NCBI RefSeq assembly: GCF_026168105.1
Contig: NZ_LBMW01000001.1
Location: 248,001-312,000, forward strand
DNA length: 64,000 bases
Direction: 5' to 3'
DNA from: Streptomyces hygroscopicus
GTDB lineage: Bacteria > Actinomycetota > Actinomycetes > Streptomycetales > Streptomycetaceae
The notes under the pieces were generated by a model, which was not told where the DNA came from, made no database searches, and saw only the letters and a program-made list of their open reading frames with translations. Position 1 is the first letter of the stretch. Each line of letters starts with the position of its first letter. Made by a program: the position numbers and the translations under genes. This document shows positions 17,549 through 26,830 of this stretch, in pieces.

Positions 17549-18577
17549 CTATGGTCCGGTGCGCAAGTCGGCGGAGGGAGTGAGCGTGATGCTGGTGAAG
17601 GCGTCGAGGACACCGACCCTCGCGCCGTGAGAGTGGCGCCGCACGCGCTCGAAGGAGAGCGGGGTGTCGTCGATGAACTTGCGGTGGAACGGCAGGGGCG
17701 CGGCCACAGGGGCGAACAGGTCGTTCCAGTGCGTCAGCACGGCGAGCTCGGGACGCAACGTGCCAAGGGTCGCGTCCAGGTAGTCCCGCGCGAAGGTCTT
17801 GTCCACTCGCCCCAAAGTGCCGACGCTCAGGAAAAGCGTGTCTGCGACAACGTCGTCGAAAGCCCCGGGCACCCAGTTGACGGAGCCCTTGAAGAGCATG
17901 CGCTGCGCCCGTGCGGACACGAGGAAGTCGTAGGTACCGCCCTCCTTGTATGCCGTGATCGGTGCGGGCTGTGGAAGGGGCCGGTCGATCGTCGCCCCTT
18001 CGCCTCCCAGAGGGTGGGGGGAGTGCCGGGAGGCGAACGTGCGAACCGTGAACCCGCCCACAGTGACGGGACGCGTCGGGTCGAGCCCGGAGAGCTGGTC
18101 CTCAGGGACCGCGCCACCACGAGCAAGGTTGAGGGTGGACGCCGAGCCGTAGACGGTCGCGCCCGTGCGATGCGCGAGGTGGGCGACGTCGAGCGCGTGG
18201 TCGTGGTGCGCGTGCGAGACGAAGATCGCACGCACCCGATCCGCGCCCACCTGATCGAGGGCGTCATCGACGACGCGGGGGTCCGTGGCCACGGGTGTGC
18301 GCAGCGCGGCCGCGAGGAGGGGAACAGGGGTGAGGAAGGGGTCGATGACGATCTGGGTCACGCCGTCGTCGATGAGCATCATCGTGGTGCCCAACGACGT
18401 CACCCTCACGCCGCCGGGTGGGACGGTCCCGGTCTCCCTGCCGCCCATGAGCAAGTGCGGGAAGTCGGCGAGCGTGCCCGAGCGTCGCAGCCGGCGCTGC
18501 CACACAAGCGCGGCACCGGCGGCCCCGGCCACGGCGGCGAACCCGGCGAGGCGGGTGCCGAGTCGGTGTCCGGGCAT
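17549..18577 (-). CDS. MBL-fold metallo-hydrolase, membrane-anchored
   Basis: ATG 18577 has GAGGAAG upstream; 342 aa. A hydrophobic N-terminal helix (LAGFAAVAGAAGAALVW) precedes an MBL domain: GTTMMLIDDGVTQIVIDPF, the HxHxDH motif in VSHAHHDHALD, then SRHSPHP and LTHWNDLF near the end. This resembles the UlaG/NAPE-PLD branch of the superfamily, which hydrolyses phosphodiesters or lactones with two metal ions. It is probably tethered to the membrane, with the active site in cytoplasm or outside undetermined. Confidence 0.85.
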   Translation of the reverse strand: MPGHRLGTRLAGFAAVAGAAGAALVWQRRLRRSGTLADFPHLLMGGRETGTVPPGGVRVTSLGTTMMLIDDGVTQIVIDPFLTPVPLLAAALRTPVATDPRVVDDALDQVGADRVRAIFVSHAHHDHALDVAHLAHRTGATVYGSASTLNLARGGAVPEDQLSGLDPTRPVTVGGFTVRTFASRHSPHPLGGEGATIDRPLPQPAPITAYKEGGTYDFLVSARAQRMLFKGSVNWVPGAFDDVVADTLFLSVGTLGRVDKTFARDYLDATLGTLRPELAVLTHWNDLFAPVAAPLPFHRKFIDDTPLSFERVRRHSHGARVGVLDAFTSITLTPSADLRTGP

Positions 18578-18808
18578 CGGGACTTCCTCCGTGGGACCTG
18601 GTTCGACTGGTGCCCGGGGCGGGTGGGCGAGAGCTCGTTGACAAGGTCAGGGTATCGGCGGCTGACGTCGCGGGGGCGGCCTGCACGCGCCATCAGATCC
18701 CGTCGAGAACTGTTGCCGGTTCCGCCGTTCGCGCCCATCCTCGCTGAGGGGTTGACGGTGCCCTTCGCTCTGTGGCCGTAACCGCCGTCGGGCCGGCCGC
18801 AGTGGTGG

Positions 18809-19474
18809 TCATTGCTTGTCGGCGGCGGGGGCGGGCGTGGCGCCCGTCTTGATACCGGAGAACAGCCAGACCAGGGCCTGGGCGACGAGTTCCTCCGGGA
18901 CGCCGGCGGGGGCGATGCGCCGCTGGAGTACGAGCCCTTGCAGCAGTGCCGTCACGACCGTGGCCACTGCGTCGGCGCGGACCTCGGCCGGTGCGTCAAG
19001 ATCGGCGAGCCAGGTGGCGATCAGGCTCTCCAGCGCCTGGCGTGGCTCACGCATCGAGGCGGCCATGGTGTCCAGGACGTGCGGGTTGCGGACCGCGTAG
19101 AGCCAGAACTCGGCCTGGAGCGGGGCGAAGTCCATGTCCTTGTCGGCGGCGTCCACCAGCAGATGTCCGAGTTCGGCCGCGGCATGCCCGGTTCCGGCCT
19201 CGTGGCGGCCCAGAGTGCGGGCGGCCTCGGCGATGCGGTCGCGGCGGCGTTCGGCCATCAGCTCCAGGAAGAGGGCTTCCTTGCTGCTGAAGTTCGAGTA
19301 CAGCGCGCCGATGGAGAAGCCCGCGGTCTCGGCGATCTCCTCCACCGAGGCCCCGGCGAAGCCTTTGCGGGCGAAGACCTGGGCTGCGGCGTCCAGGAGC
19401 AGCTGCCGGGTGCGGGCCTTGGCCTCCGCCCGGGTGAGTCGCCGTCGCACCGGTTCGTCACGCTCAGTATCCAT
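18809..19474 (-). CDS. TetR-family regulator of the P450 operon
   Basis: ATG 19474 lacks a Shine-Dalgarno (the upstream bases are pyrimidine-rich), so the message may be leaderless. 221 aa. The HTH is typical: RAEAKARTRQLLLDAAAQVF, ASVEEIAETAGFSIGALYSN and FSSKEALFLELM. The C-terminal half is alpha-helical with AEFWLYAVRNPHVLDTM, as in the TetR_C ligand domain. It faces the ferredoxin-reductase-P450 operon across 197 nt, which it probably represses. Confidence 0.9.
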   Translation of the reverse strand: MDTERDEPVRRRLTRAEAKARTRQLLLDAAAQVFARKGFAGASVEEIAETAGFSIGALYSNFSSKEALFLELMAERRRDRIAEAARTLGRHEAGTGHAAAELGHLLVDAADKDMDFAPLQAEFWLYAVRNPHVLDTMAASMREPRQALESLIATWLADLDAPAEVRADAVATVVTALLQGLVLQRRIAPAGVPEELVAQALVWLFSGIKTGATPAPAADKQ

Positions 19475-19566
19475 ATTGAGGAGGCTATTGAGATGGCGAA
19501 GACTATGTCAATCCGCGGATAGTGGGTACAGTTTGAGTAGTGGTTGCTATCTGAATGGTGGGTGCG

Positions 19567-19606
19567 ATCGGGACATGGGAGAGTCAATCGGGACATGGGA
19601 GTGTCA
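19567..19606. repeat. 20-bp tandem duplication upstream of the ferredoxin gene
   Basis: ATCGGGACATGGGAGAGTCA (19567-19586) is followed directly by ATCGGGACATGGGAGTGTCA (19587-19606); 19 of 20 bases match. It lies between the TetR gene and the ferredoxin gene, 65 nt before the latter, so it may be a duplicated regulatory or leader element. Confidence 0.8.
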
Positions 19607-19671
19607 CCTGCGTCTGCCGATGACCTCCCGGAGGCCGACGGACCCGCCGCACCTGGCAGGAGAGCGAAGAG

Positions 19672-19926
19672 ATGACCACCGATTCCCCTCCGACCGAGCT
19701 GCGGCTCGTGGTGGACCTGAACCGTTGCCAGAGCTACGGGCAGTGCGTCTATGCCGCACCGGCCGTCTTCCGATTCCACGGGGAGGAGGCACTGGAGTAC
19801 GACTACGCGCCGGACCCCGGCAGGCGCCGTGAGGTCGAACGGGCCGCGGCGGCGTGCCCGGTGCAGGCGATCGGTCTGGGCAGGGCCACCGAGCCCGCGC
19901 CCTCGGCCGGGGAAGGTGCCCGATGA
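19672..19926 (+). CDS. 3Fe-4S-type ferredoxin
   Basis: ATG 19672 follows AGAGCGAAGAG; 84 aa. Three cysteines fit a 3Fe-4S cluster: Cys 19 and Cys 25 in CQSYGQCVYAAP and Cys 62 in AACPVQAIG. The cysteine normally between the first two in 4Fe-4S ferredoxins is missing, as in the P450-partner ferredoxins of Streptomyces. It should pass electrons from the adjacent FAD reductase (4-nt overlap) to the P450 at 21251. Confidence 0.9.
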   Translation: MTTDSPPTELRLVVDLNRCQSYGQCVYAAPAVFRFHGEEALEYDYAPDPGRRREVERAAAACPVQAIGLGRATEPAPSAGEGAR

Positions 19927-21239
19927 CTTCCCCCGAGCGGATCGTGGTGGTCGGCGCCTCCCTGGCGGGCCTGCGGGCCGCCGAAGCCCTGCGGGACGAG
20001 GGGTTCGCCGGGGAGCTCACGCTCATCGGTGACGAGCTGTATGCGCCCTACGACCGGCCGCCACTGTCCAAGGCGGTGCTGTCCGGCCGGCTGACCACCG
20101 AGCACACCGTGCTGCCCCGTCTGCGCAACATCGACGCCCGATGGCTGCTCGGGACCGCCGCAGCCGGCCTTGACCTGGGCGAACGCCGGGTCCTGCTGGA
20201 CGGTGGGCGGCAGGTGCCCTTCGACCGGCTGCTGGTCGCCACCGGCACCCGCGCCCGCTCCTGGCCTGCCGAGGCGGGTGGCGCCCTGCACGGGGTCCAC
20301 ACGCTGCGCACCCGGGACGACGCCGACCGCCTGCGCGGGGAGCTGGCAGCGGGCCCGCGCCGGGTACTGGTCATCGGCGCCGGTTTCACCGGAGGCGAGG
20401 TCGCCTCGGTCTGCCGCGACCTGGGACTGGCGGTGACCGTGACCCAGCGCAGTGGTGCGCCCTTGGGGAGCGCGCTGGGCGGTGTCATCGGCCGGGCCGC
20501 CCTCCGCTGGTATCACGATGCAGAGGTGGATCTGCGGCTGAACACCACGGTCCGTGCCCTGGAGGGCGACGGTCACGGTCGGCTGCGGCGGGCGGTGCTG
20601 TCCGACGGAACCGTGCTGGAGGCCGAGGTGGCCGTGGTCGCGGCCGGGGCCCTGGCCAACACCGAGTGGCTGACCGGCTCCGGGCTGGCCGCCGACCCGC
20701 GCGGGCTGGTGTGCGACGGCGTCTGCCGGGCACTGGCCGTCGACGGGACTCCGGTGGCGGACGTCTTCGCCGCCGGTGACGTCGCCCGCTGGCCGCACCC
20801 GCTCTACCCCGGGCAGCTGCTGCGGCTGGATCACTGGGACAACGCCGTCGCCCAAGCTCGTACCGCGGCCCACAACATGGTCCAGGCGCCAAGCGACCAC
20901 CGTACCCACCGACCGCTTCCGGCGTTCTGGTCCAACCAGTTCGGGATCAACCTCAAGTGTGTGGGGCTGCCCGCGCTCGCCGACCAGGTCGTCGTCACCC
21001 AGGGCTCACCCGAGGGGCGGTGCTTTGTGGCCGCCTACGGCCGGCAGGGCCGCCTGATCGCCGCGGTCGCGGTGGACTCCCCCCGCGTGCTGGACGGATA
21101 CGCCGCCCTCATCGAGGCCGGAGCGCCGTTCCCACCGGTGCTCAACGCCACTGACGGACCCGAGGACCTCAACCCGCTCGACGCCACCGACGAACCCGGC
21201 GGCCGGCCCACAACGCCTGTACCGGCCGGACGCCGGTGA
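19923..21239 (+). CDS. FAD-dependent ferredoxin reductase
   Basis: ATG 19923 overlaps the ferredoxin stop (ATGA). 438 aa. FAD-binding GASLAGLRAAEALRDEGF at the N-terminus, NAD(P)H-binding VLVIGAGFTGGEVAS in the middle, and the second FAD motif VFAAGDVARWPHP, then the C-terminal reductase domain. This is the oxygen-coupled ferredoxin/putidaredoxin reductase family. It uses NAD(P)H to reduce the upstream ferredoxin. The three-gene set makes a complete class I P450 electron chain. Confidence 0.93.
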   Translation: MTSPERIVVVGASLAGLRAAEALRDEGFAGELTLIGDELYAPYDRPPLSKAVLSGRLTTEHTVLPRLRNIDARWLLGTAAAGLDLGERRVLLDGGRQVPFDRLLVATGTRARSWPAEAGGALHGVHTLRTRDDADRLRGELAAGPRRVLVIGAGFTGGEVASVCRDLGLAVTVTQRSGAPLGSALGGVIGRAALRWYHDAEVDLRLNTTVRALEGDGHGRLRRAVLSDGTVLEAEVAVVAAGALANTEWLTGSGLAADPRGLVCDGVCRALAVDGTPVADVFAAGDVARWPHPLYPGQLLRLDHWDNAVAQARTAAHNMVQAPSDHRTHRPLPAFWSNQFGINLKCVGLPALADQVVVTQGSPEGRCFVAAYGRQGRLIAAVAVDSPRVLDGYAALIEAGAPFPPVLNATDGPEDLNPLDATDEPGGRPTTPVPAGRR

Positions 21240-21250
21240 GGGAGACCGGA

Positions 21251-22510
21251 ATGACCACGACGACCCCGCACGCGGCCGGTGAACTGTTCGCCCAGGCCCT
21301 CCGGTACGACAACCGCCCCGACCCCTACCCCTACTACGCACAACTGCGCAGCGAGCCGGTGGTGTGCGCCCAGGACGGGACGTGGCTGGTCAGCGGCCAC
21401 CGCGAGATCAGCCTGTTGCTGCGTGACCCGCGCCTGAGTGCCGACCGGCTCAACCCGCTGCAGCAACCTGTGCGCAAGAGCCTGCTGATGGAGGACCCGC
21501 CTCGCCATGACCAACTGCGCCACCTGGTCGTTCAGCACTTCGTCCCGCGCATCATGGGCATGCGCGAGCACATCGACGAACTCGTCACCGGTCTGCTCGA
21601 CGCCCACACGAGTGAACGGCCGGGGCAGCTGGACGTCGTCGCCGACCTGGCGTATCCCCTGCCCGTCACGGTCATCTGCGAGCTGCTCGGCGTGCCGCGC
21701 GAGGACGAGTCCGTCTTCGGCGGCCTGGCCCGTCGCCTGACCCGGGGCCTGGATCCCGTCAACACCCAGACCGAGGACGAGCTGCGCGAACTGCAGCAGG
21801 CCCGGGCCGAGTTGGTGGACTACCTGGAAGGGCTCATCGCCCGCCACGGCGCCACCCCCACGGACGACCTGCTTTCCGCTCTCATGCGCGACCAGGGCCC
21901 CGAAGGCTCCATGGATCCGGTGGACCTGCGCGTCACTCTCGGCCTGCTCATGATCGCCGGGCACGAGACCACCGTCAACCTCATCGCCAACGGAACCCTC
22001 ACCCTTCTGCGCCACCCCGACGCCCTCACCCGGCTGCGCACCGACCCCGATCTGGCAACCCCGATGGTGGAGGAAGTGCTGCGCTACGACCCACCCGTGC
22101 AGATGTCCGGACGCAGCACCGTGGCCGACATCGACATCGCCGGGGTCACCATCCCCAAGGGCGCGCGTGTCCGTCTGCTGCTGGCCGCCGGCAACCGCGA
22201 CCCCCACCGCTTTTCCGAGCCGGACCGGTTCGTCCCCGACCGCCGGGACAACGCGCATCTCGGCTTCGGCGGGGGCATCCACTACTGCATCGGCGCCGGC
22301 CTCGCCCGCGCCGAAGCACAGATCGCCCTGACCGCCCTCGCCTGCCGGCTCCGGTCCCCCCGCCTGGTCGCCGACCCCCCGCCCTACCGGGAGAACGCCG
22401 TCCTGCGAGGTCCGGAACACCTCCTGATCACCTTCGACCGCCTCTCCCCCGCCCCGGTCCCCACCCCCGTACCAACCGGGTCGACGGCCACTTTCGGCAC
22501 TTCCGGGTGA
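21251..22510 (+). CDS. Cytochrome P450 of a self-contained class I system
   Basis: ATG 21251 with GGGAG upstream; 419 aa. I-helix MIAGHETTVNLIANG (oxygen-binding AGHETT), K-helix EEVLRYDPP, and heme loop FGGGIHYCIGAGLA with the cysteine ligand. These are diagnostic of bacterial P450s. The genes for ferredoxin and reductase lie directly upstream in one operon, so the enzyme should be self-sufficient within the locus. The substrate cannot be read from sequence. TetR at 18809 probably induces it in response to a hydrophobic compound. Confidence 0.93.
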   Translation: MTTTTPHAAGELFAQALRYDNRPDPYPYYAQLRSEPVVCAQDGTWLVSGHREISLLLRDPRLSADRLNPLQQPVRKSLLMEDPPRHDQLRHLVVQHFVPRIMGMREHIDELVTGLLDAHTSERPGQLDVVADLAYPLPVTVICELLGVPREDESVFGGLARRLTRGLDPVNTQTEDELRELQQARAELVDYLEGLIARHGATPTDDLLSALMRDQGPEGSMDPVDLRVTLGLLMIAGHETTVNLIANGTLTLLRHPDALTRLRTDPDLATPMVEEVLRYDPPVQMSGRSTVADIDIAGVTIPKGARVRLLLAAGNRDPHRFSEPDRFVPDRRDNAHLGFGGGIHYCIGAGLARAEAQIALTALACRLRSPRLVADPPPYRENAVLRGPEHLLITFDRLSPAPVPTPVPTGSTATFGTSG

Positions 22511-22905
22511 CACAGCACAAGCCCCACGGCCACGTCACCTGCCCGCGCCCGGTCCGATGGATCACGACTTCGGATCGTGCCGGGAGGGCTTCGTCATAGC
22601 GGGCCGGGCGAATAGGGACATCAGCCTCCCCGGCGACCGTTCGACCGCCCGCTCGGGCGGCGGGTGAACCTCCGCCGCGCGGGCGGGCGTTGGGCGGCTC
22701 GTGCACAGGCGGTCGGCCAACTGCGAGGCCGCGACCGCCGCGTTCCCATCGACAGACGCTCGGCGTCGGCTCGAGCAACTCTCTTCATCCTGGTGCGGAC
22801 GGGCCTACGCGCCCGGCCACTGGCGCCCCGCCGAGGCCGTGCGCCGCGGGGCGGCGACCTCGAGCCGGGGGCGGAGCGCGCAGACCCGTTACCCCTACCG
22901 GCGAA
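22511..22905. other. Intergenic region between convergent P450 and phosphoesterase genes
   Basis: No supported gene. GC-rich with short inverted repeats that could terminate transcription from both sides, but no single convincing hairpin. Confidence 0.35.
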
Positions 22906-24711
22906 TCAGCCGACGGACAGCGAGAAGGGCCCTGCCAGCGTGGAGTAGCCGTCGTCGGCCAGGTAGTACACGTCGTACGTGCCCGCGCCGTTGAGCTTGC
23001 TGGTGGAGAAGGTCAGCGCGCCGCTGGCGTTGGGGGCGTAGGACCAGGTCAGCGCGGACTGCTGGCCGGGGGTGACGCCCGCCGGGTAAATGCCGATCCA
23101 GTTCTTCGCGCTCACCTGGGCGGCGGACGGCACCGAGTACCGGAAGGTGACGTTGCCGCCGTTCGCGACTGCGTTCAGGTCGCCGGTGAGCGTCGGCGTC
23201 CTTGCGGTGGACGGCGCGAAGGCGGCGTTCAACGGCGTCGCATAGGTGTCGTTGGCGGTCAGACCGGGCAGGCCGAGGGCCGCCTCGATGGTGCGGGCGA
23301 TGCCGTAGTGGTCGTAGTGGCTCGGGCTGCTGGTCCCGGCCGGCACGGTGCCCTGCGAGCCGACGGCCACGGTGGCCAGGTGGTTGTACGCCTCGTTCTC
23401 GCTCTCGTCCCAGGTCAGGAGGAGCAGCGAGCGCTGCTGCGTCCAGGCCGGGGAGGCCAGCACCGGGGCGAGGGTCTGCTTCAGCCAGCCGTCCTGCGTC
23501 TTCAGGCTGGTGGAGTTGCCGTTGCCGGAGCCCTCACCGTCGTAGTAGTCGTCGGCGGCGAGCCAGGAGAAGTTCGGTGTGGTCGCTGCCGAATGGAGGT
23601 CGGTGGTCAGCTGCGAGGTGTCGAACAGGTGCGCTGCGCAGCGGGACGCGTTGCCGCTGATATCGGTGTAATTGATGAACGGCGCGTCGTCGGGCATGTA
23701 TTCGCTGTCGTAGTTCTTGTTGGTGTTGCAGGGCGTGCCCATGCCCTGCTCGTAGGCCTTCCAGCTCTTGCCGGCCTCCTCCAGCGTGTCGCCCAGGTTG
23801 CGCTCGGGGGAATTGATGTTGGGCCAGTAGGTGGCGCCCTTGGTGTAGGTGTCGCCGCCGGCGACGGCGAGGTAGTTCTCGTCGCTCGGGTGGTACACGC
23901 CGTGCGCGTCGGTCAGCGTCGCGCCCTGGGTCATCAGGCTGTGGATGTAGGGCGTGTCCGCCGGATCGTTCATGATCTCGGAGTAGTCGGTGTTCTCCAT
24001 CATGACCATGAACACGTGGTCGTAGCCGGGCACCTTCGACGCGGGCGGGGCGACCGGGTTCGGCGCGCTGACCGGGGTGTTCAGGGTGAGGGAGAGGTTG
24101 TCCAGGTAGCCGGTCTCGTTGGACGTCGACAGGAACTGAACCTCGGTCTGGATGGACCGGGTTCCGGCGGGAACCGGGCCGGTGGCGCTGCGGGAGAGGA
24201 ACTTGGTGGTCAGGCCCCGGTCGGTCGCGGAGACGGTCGGCAGCTTGGCCGGCGCGCCGATCGGGCGGCCGTTCGCGTCGTCGAAGTGCAGGCTGACCGC
24301 GACGTAGCCGCTGTAGACGGTCCAACCGCCGAGCCAGCCGGAGAGGTTGTAGCTCACCCCACCGCCGTCGATGGCCGAGGCCGCCGAGGAGACGTCCACG
24401 GTCTGCGTCATCGCGCCGTCGCCGAAGTTGCCGGGCCCGAAGAAGGCCTTGCCGGGTGCCCTGCCGTCGCTGGGCAGTCCGAAGGACCCGGCGGTGTAGC
24501 ACATGACGTCGGGGCCGCCGGCCTCGGTGGTCCAGCCGGGTACGGTGGTGGCCGCGCCCCAGTCGTTGGTGCAGTAGCCGCCGGTCTCCGCGTCGCCGTT
24601 GATGATCAGGTTGCCGCTGCTCCCCGCCGCCTGTGCGGGGGCGGGAGCGGAGACGATCAGTGCGCCCAGGAGGGTGAGTAGCCCGCCGAGAGATCTCCAC
24701 CGCAGTCGCAT
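22906..24711 (-). CDS. Secreted phosphoesterase-family protein (acid phosphatase/phospholipase C-like)
   Basis: ATG 24711 has GAGGT 7 nt upstream; 601 aa. Sec signal peptide LGGLLTLLGALIVSAPAPAQ then AAG. Residues about 35-220 form a carbohydrate-binding-like beta domain (GNLIINGDAETGG). The central phosphoesterase domain starts at GYDHVFMVMMENTDYSEIMN and continues with VYHPSDENYLAVAGGD, LLLLTWDESENE and YDHYGIARTIEAAL, which carry the metal and nucleophile residues of PF04185 enzymes. The C-terminal 90 residues form a small beta domain (NWIGIYPAG). An exported phosphatase or phospholipase C-like enzyme, probably for phosphate supply. Confidence 0.88.
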   Translation of the reverse strand: MRLRWRSLGGLLTLLGALIVSAPAPAQAAGSSGNLIINGDAETGGYCTNDWGAATTVPGWTTEAGGPDVMCYTAGSFGLPSDGRAPGKAFFGPGNFGDGAMTQTVDVSSAASAIDGGGVSYNLSGWLGGWTVYSGYVAVSLHFDDANGRPIGAPAKLPTVSATDRGLTTKFLSRSATGPVPAGTRSIQTEVQFLSTSNETGYLDNLSLTLNTPVSAPNPVAPPASKVPGYDHVFMVMMENTDYSEIMNDPADTPYIHSLMTQGATLTDAHGVYHPSDENYLAVAGGDTYTKGATYWPNINSPERNLGDTLEEAGKSWKAYEQGMGTPCNTNKNYDSEYMPDDAPFINYTDISGNASRCAAHLFDTSQLTTDLHSAATTPNFSWLAADDYYDGEGSGNGNSTSLKTQDGWLKQTLAPVLASPAWTQQRSLLLLTWDESENEAYNHLATVAVGSQGTVPAGTSSPSHYDHYGIARTIEAALGLPGLTANDTYATPLNAAFAPSTARTPTLTGDLNAVANGGNVTFRYSVPSAAQVSAKNWIGIYPAGVTPGQQSALTWSYAPNASGALTFSTSKLNGAGTYDVYYLADDGYSTLAGPFSLSVG

Positions 24712-25215
24712 TCGTGTACCTCGTCCCGTTGGTGAGGGTGCCGTGAGGAGTGATGGTGTTACGGCCTGGCTGTGCGCCATGAACGGGACATAGGTACCGG
24801 TCTCCGCTGTCCAGCGGAAGAACCGCGGTCAAACCTGACTAGACAAGTTTGCGCCAGATGCAGGCGCAGGAGGCGGGCACGCCCGGCCGCTCCCGCTTCG
24901 GCCTGCGGGGAACTTACGGGCGGCAAGGCGTTGCCCGCGACAATGGTGAACAGGGCCGTGCCGACGCACGGCCGAGTTGCTCGGCACCACTCAACGGCAC
25001 ATCACTCGACGACCGTTCGCCGTGATGACCGCGACCGTCGTCCGGCCTGTTCCGACGGAGCAGATGCACGGCAATGAGGCGTCAAGGCCTGTACCGCCAT
25101 CATGTGCTCGGCAGGCGTCCAGAGCCACGCACTCATCGAGACGGATACGGTTCGAAGATCCGCGTGGTCACCGTCCGGAAAGATATGTCAGTGACCGAGG
25201 GGTTGTGACGGGATG
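24712..25215. other. Intergenic region between phosphoesterase and P450 genes
   Basis: No supported gene on either strand. The left part holds the phosphoesterase promoter. The right end contains a 28-bp-period imperfect direct repeat reaching into the P450 stop codon (separate entry). Confidence 0.45.
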
Positions 25216-25239
25216 TCAGTCACCAAGAATTTGTGACGG
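25185..25239. repeat. 27-bp imperfect direct repeat at the end of a P450 gene
   Basis: Two copies, at 25185-25211 and 25213-25239, both start ATGTCAGT and end TTGTGACGG, with 22 of 27 identities and a 28-bp period. The second copy covers the last codons and stop of the P450 gene. It may be the scar or end of a mobile element. Confidence 0.6.
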
Positions 25240-26493
25240 ATCCAGTACGACCGGAAGCCTCTCCAGCCCGCGGAAGGCGGGGAAGGGAACCTTGAGCCAC
25301 TCTGCCTCGTGTGCGGCAACGGCCAGATCGATGTGCGGGAATTTCTCGAAGAGCGTGGTCAGCGCGATCCGCATCTCCATCCTTGCCAGCGGTGCACCGA
25401 GGCAGTAGTGCGGACCACTGCCGAAGCCGAGGTGGGAGCTCTGCAGCCCGGACCGCCTCACGTCGAAGGTGTCAGGTGCGGTGAACTTCTCCGGGTCCCG
25501 GTTGGCGGAGGCCACGGCGACTTGGACGAGAGCGCCCTTGGGGATCGTGGTGTCCCTGATGGTGACGTCCTCGAGGGCGTGCCGAAACGTCGCGTTCTCC
25601 ACGGAGCCCTCGAAGCGAATGATCTCCTCGATGGCGTTCGGCAGCAGTTCCTGGTCCGCCAGGACTTCCCGCAACTGGTCGCGGTGGGTGAGCAGGTTGA
25701 ACACGGCGTTGCCGATGAGGTAAGCGGTTGTTTTGTGCCCGGCGAAGAGCAGCACCCAAAGAGTCGACAGGAGCTCGCCGTCCGTCATGGCGCCTTGCTC
25801 GTCCTGCGTCCGGATCAGAGCACCGAGAAGGTCGTCGGACGCGCTACGGCGTTTCCGATCGATGAGTTCGGCGAAGTAGTCCCGCAAAGCCCCCTCGGCC
25901 AGGGCCAGTTTGTCCTTGTCTTCTTTGCTGAACCCCGTGCGCGCCACAACGGAGCACAACTTCTGTACTTCTTGGCGCTCATGCTCGGGAATGCCGATGA
26001 GCTCGCAGATCACGATGAGCGGCAGCGGGAAGGCGAATGTCGACAGCAGGTCGATGGGCGCATGCGTGCCGCAACTGTCCAACAGCTGGTTGGTGATCTG
26101 CTGAATTCGGGGTCGCAAGGACTCGATGCGGCGGGGGCTGAAGGCGCTGTTGACGATGCGACGCAGCCGTGTGTGCTTGGGTGGATCCGAGAAGAGCATG
26201 TTGTCGTCGAGCGCGATGGACGAGTCACCGAAAATGGTGTGGTAGGCGTCGATGGCCGCGTACATGTCCTTGCTGATGCGCGGATCCGTCAGGGCGGCCT
26301 TCGCGTCGTCGTACCGCGTGATCAGATAGGTCTCCACGCCATGAGGGGGCGACAGGGGACACACCGGGGCCGACTCACGCAGGCGTGCATACACCGGATA
26401 GGGATTGGCGCGATAGGCGGCGGAGCCGCGCGATGCCGCCGAAACCGCCTGCTCCGTTGATTCCACGCTGTCCCGTTCGTCGAGCTGAGTCAT
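25216..26493 (-). CDS. Cytochrome P450
   Basis: ATG 26493 follows GAAAGGCCGAAGG; 425 aa. Oxygen-binding I-helix LLFAGHKTTAYLIGN (Lys replaces the usual Glu of AGHETT), K-helix EEIIRFEGS, and heme loop FGSGPHYCLGAPLARMEM. No ferredoxin gene is adjacent, so it must draw electrons from elsewhere. It is divergent from an FAD monooxygenase and amidohydrolase-type decarboxylase, suggesting shared processing of one aromatic or polyketide compound. Confidence 0.93.
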   Translation of the reverse strand: MTQLDERDSVESTEQAVSAASRGSAAYRANPYPVYARLRESAPVCPLSPPHGVETYLITRYDDAKAALTDPRISKDMYAAIDAYHTIFGDSSIALDDNMLFSDPPKHTRLRRIVNSAFSPRRIESLRPRIQQITNQLLDSCGTHAPIDLLSTFAFPLPLIVICELIGIPEHERQEVQKLCSVVARTGFSKEDKDKLALAEGALRDYFAELIDRKRRSASDDLLGALIRTQDEQGAMTDGELLSTLWVLLFAGHKTTAYLIGNAVFNLLTHRDQLREVLADQELLPNAIEEIIRFEGSVENATFRHALEDVTIRDTTIPKGALVQVAVASANRDPEKFTAPDTFDVRRSGLQSSHLGFGSGPHYCLGAPLARMEMRIALTTLFEKFPHIDLAVAAHEAEWLKVPFPAFRGLERLPVVLDPSQILGD

Positions 26494-26830
26494 TCCTTCG
26501 GCCTTTCTGAATGTTCCCGCCACGGCCGCGGGACAGCGGATGCATGAGGTTGGACCAGTTCCTTCCCCGGTCGGATCCCGGCGGCAAACGCGATTCGCCC
26601 AATCGAACGTGCAGGGTGAGCCGAACGCCGCGTGGCACCTGCGTACCGCCGCCCGAGCGCTCCGGCACGACGGGTCGGCGCAACCGCCCGGCGGCCACCG
26701 GCCGGGTCCTCCGCTGGTCGGGTGATTGTGGGGTATCCCCCGTCAACGCGTGGCAAAAGGAAGAGGACCAAGTCATGGAAACCCTCGGCCGCTGCGTTAC
26801 GGCGCTGCAGACCGCAGAGGAGAACACGCG
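26494..26830. promoter_or_regulatory. Divergent promoter region of P450 and FAD monooxygenase
   Basis: The 337 nt between the two divergent starts hold no supported gene. Both promoters must lie here. I found no clear long palindrome, and no regulator gene is adjacent. Confidence 0.4.

Noticed and set aside
22690..24681. 663-codon plus-strand open frame
   Set aside because: It is antisense to the phosphoesterase gene and encodes Gly/Val/Arg-rich low-complexity sequence. The minus strand has clear motifs and a signal peptide.
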